DNA of 6,950 bases from an uncultured Porphyromonas sp. (lineage in GTDB: Bacteria; Bacteroidota; Bacteroidia; Bacteroidales; Porphyromonadaceae), in NCBI GenBank assembly GCA_943912835.1, contig CALTVJ010000076.1:1-6950 (forward strand), read 5' to 3'. Each line of letters starts with the position of its first letter. The first letter of the stretch is position 1. The position numbers and the translations under genes were made by a program. Of this stretch, positions 6,904 through 6,950 are shown one piece after another. The notes below the pieces were generated by a model. That model saw nothing but the letters and a program-made list of their open reading frames with translations. It had not been told where the DNA came from and did not search any database.

Positions 6904-6950
6904 TCGTCTCACCTACTGGACAAATATGCTCTCACCGAGTCCAACAAGAC

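Larger units (their letters stand above)
6676..6950. other. Intergenic stretch upstream of recQ, no convincing gene
   Basis: No frame carries a recognisable protein. The longest ATG-led frame I found is 30 codons (6832-6743, stop TGA at 6742-6740, minus strand), with no family resemblance. A minus-strand frame enters from the right edge and stops with TGA at 6911-6909 after 13 codons (VLLDSVRAYLSSR); it could be the tail of an upstream gene, but an open run that short is expected by chance. A plus-strand frame from ATG 6894 stays open for 19 codons to the edge and is equally unproven. The stretch also has the near-palindrome TGGATG-A-CATCCA (6891-6903) and a 9-base direct repeat AAGCTCTAC (6808-6816 and 6843-6851). 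No tRNA or terminator with a T tract was seen. Confidence 0.5.

Overview
The window looks like chromosomal DNA of a Bacteroidota bacterium, most likely order Bacteroidales; a Porphyromonas-like host is possible but is a guess. The signs are two candidate promoters with the Bacteroidota -7 consensus TAnnTTTG, weak or absent Shine-Dalgarno sequences before most genes, a RecQ of the type I associate with Bacteroidota, and a fused Wzz/BY-kinase polysaccharide co-polymerase with the DLDIRK form of Walker A'. By rough hand count GC ranges from about 27-35% in some rows of the export genes to over 50% in rows of the glycosyltransferase and helicase genes.

All supported genes lie on the minus strand, so the biological order runs from right to left. 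At 6676-6950 there is a 275-base stretch with no convincing gene; it holds a candidate recQ promoter and a small near-palindrome. recQ follows (6675-4615), encoding a 686-residue DNA helicase with a TTG start. After a 64-base gap with a second candidate promoter comes a tightly packed polysaccharide cluster: a GT4 glycosyltransferase (4550-3429), a membrane priming phosphoglycosyl transferase (3403-2813), a Wza-type export lipoprotein (2805-1861) and a Wzc-type chain-length determinant/tyrosine kinase (1855 to the left edge, C-terminus missing). The gaps are 25, 7 and 5 bases, so these four are very probably one transcript.

The cluster reads as the common part of a Wzx/Wzy-dependent capsule or exopolysaccharide locus. 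The priming transferase loads the first sugar phosphate onto undecaprenyl phosphate. The GT4 enzyme adds a sugar to the growing repeat unit. The Wza-like lipoprotein is the outer-membrane exit and the Wzc-like kinase controls chain length and couples to the exit from the inner membrane. Flippase, polymerase and sugar-nucleotide genes are not in the window; they may lie beyond the left edge. RecQ is a housekeeping repair enzyme with no evident role in the polymer.

I did not find a new system, CRISPR array, insertion sequence, tRNA or rRNA. The best second-look items are the uneven GC content inside the export genes, an insertion in the Wza-like protein at the hinge between its two domains, the non-ATG start and acidic N-terminal extension of RecQ, the unusual RecQ domain order, and a divergent Walker A loop in the kinase.
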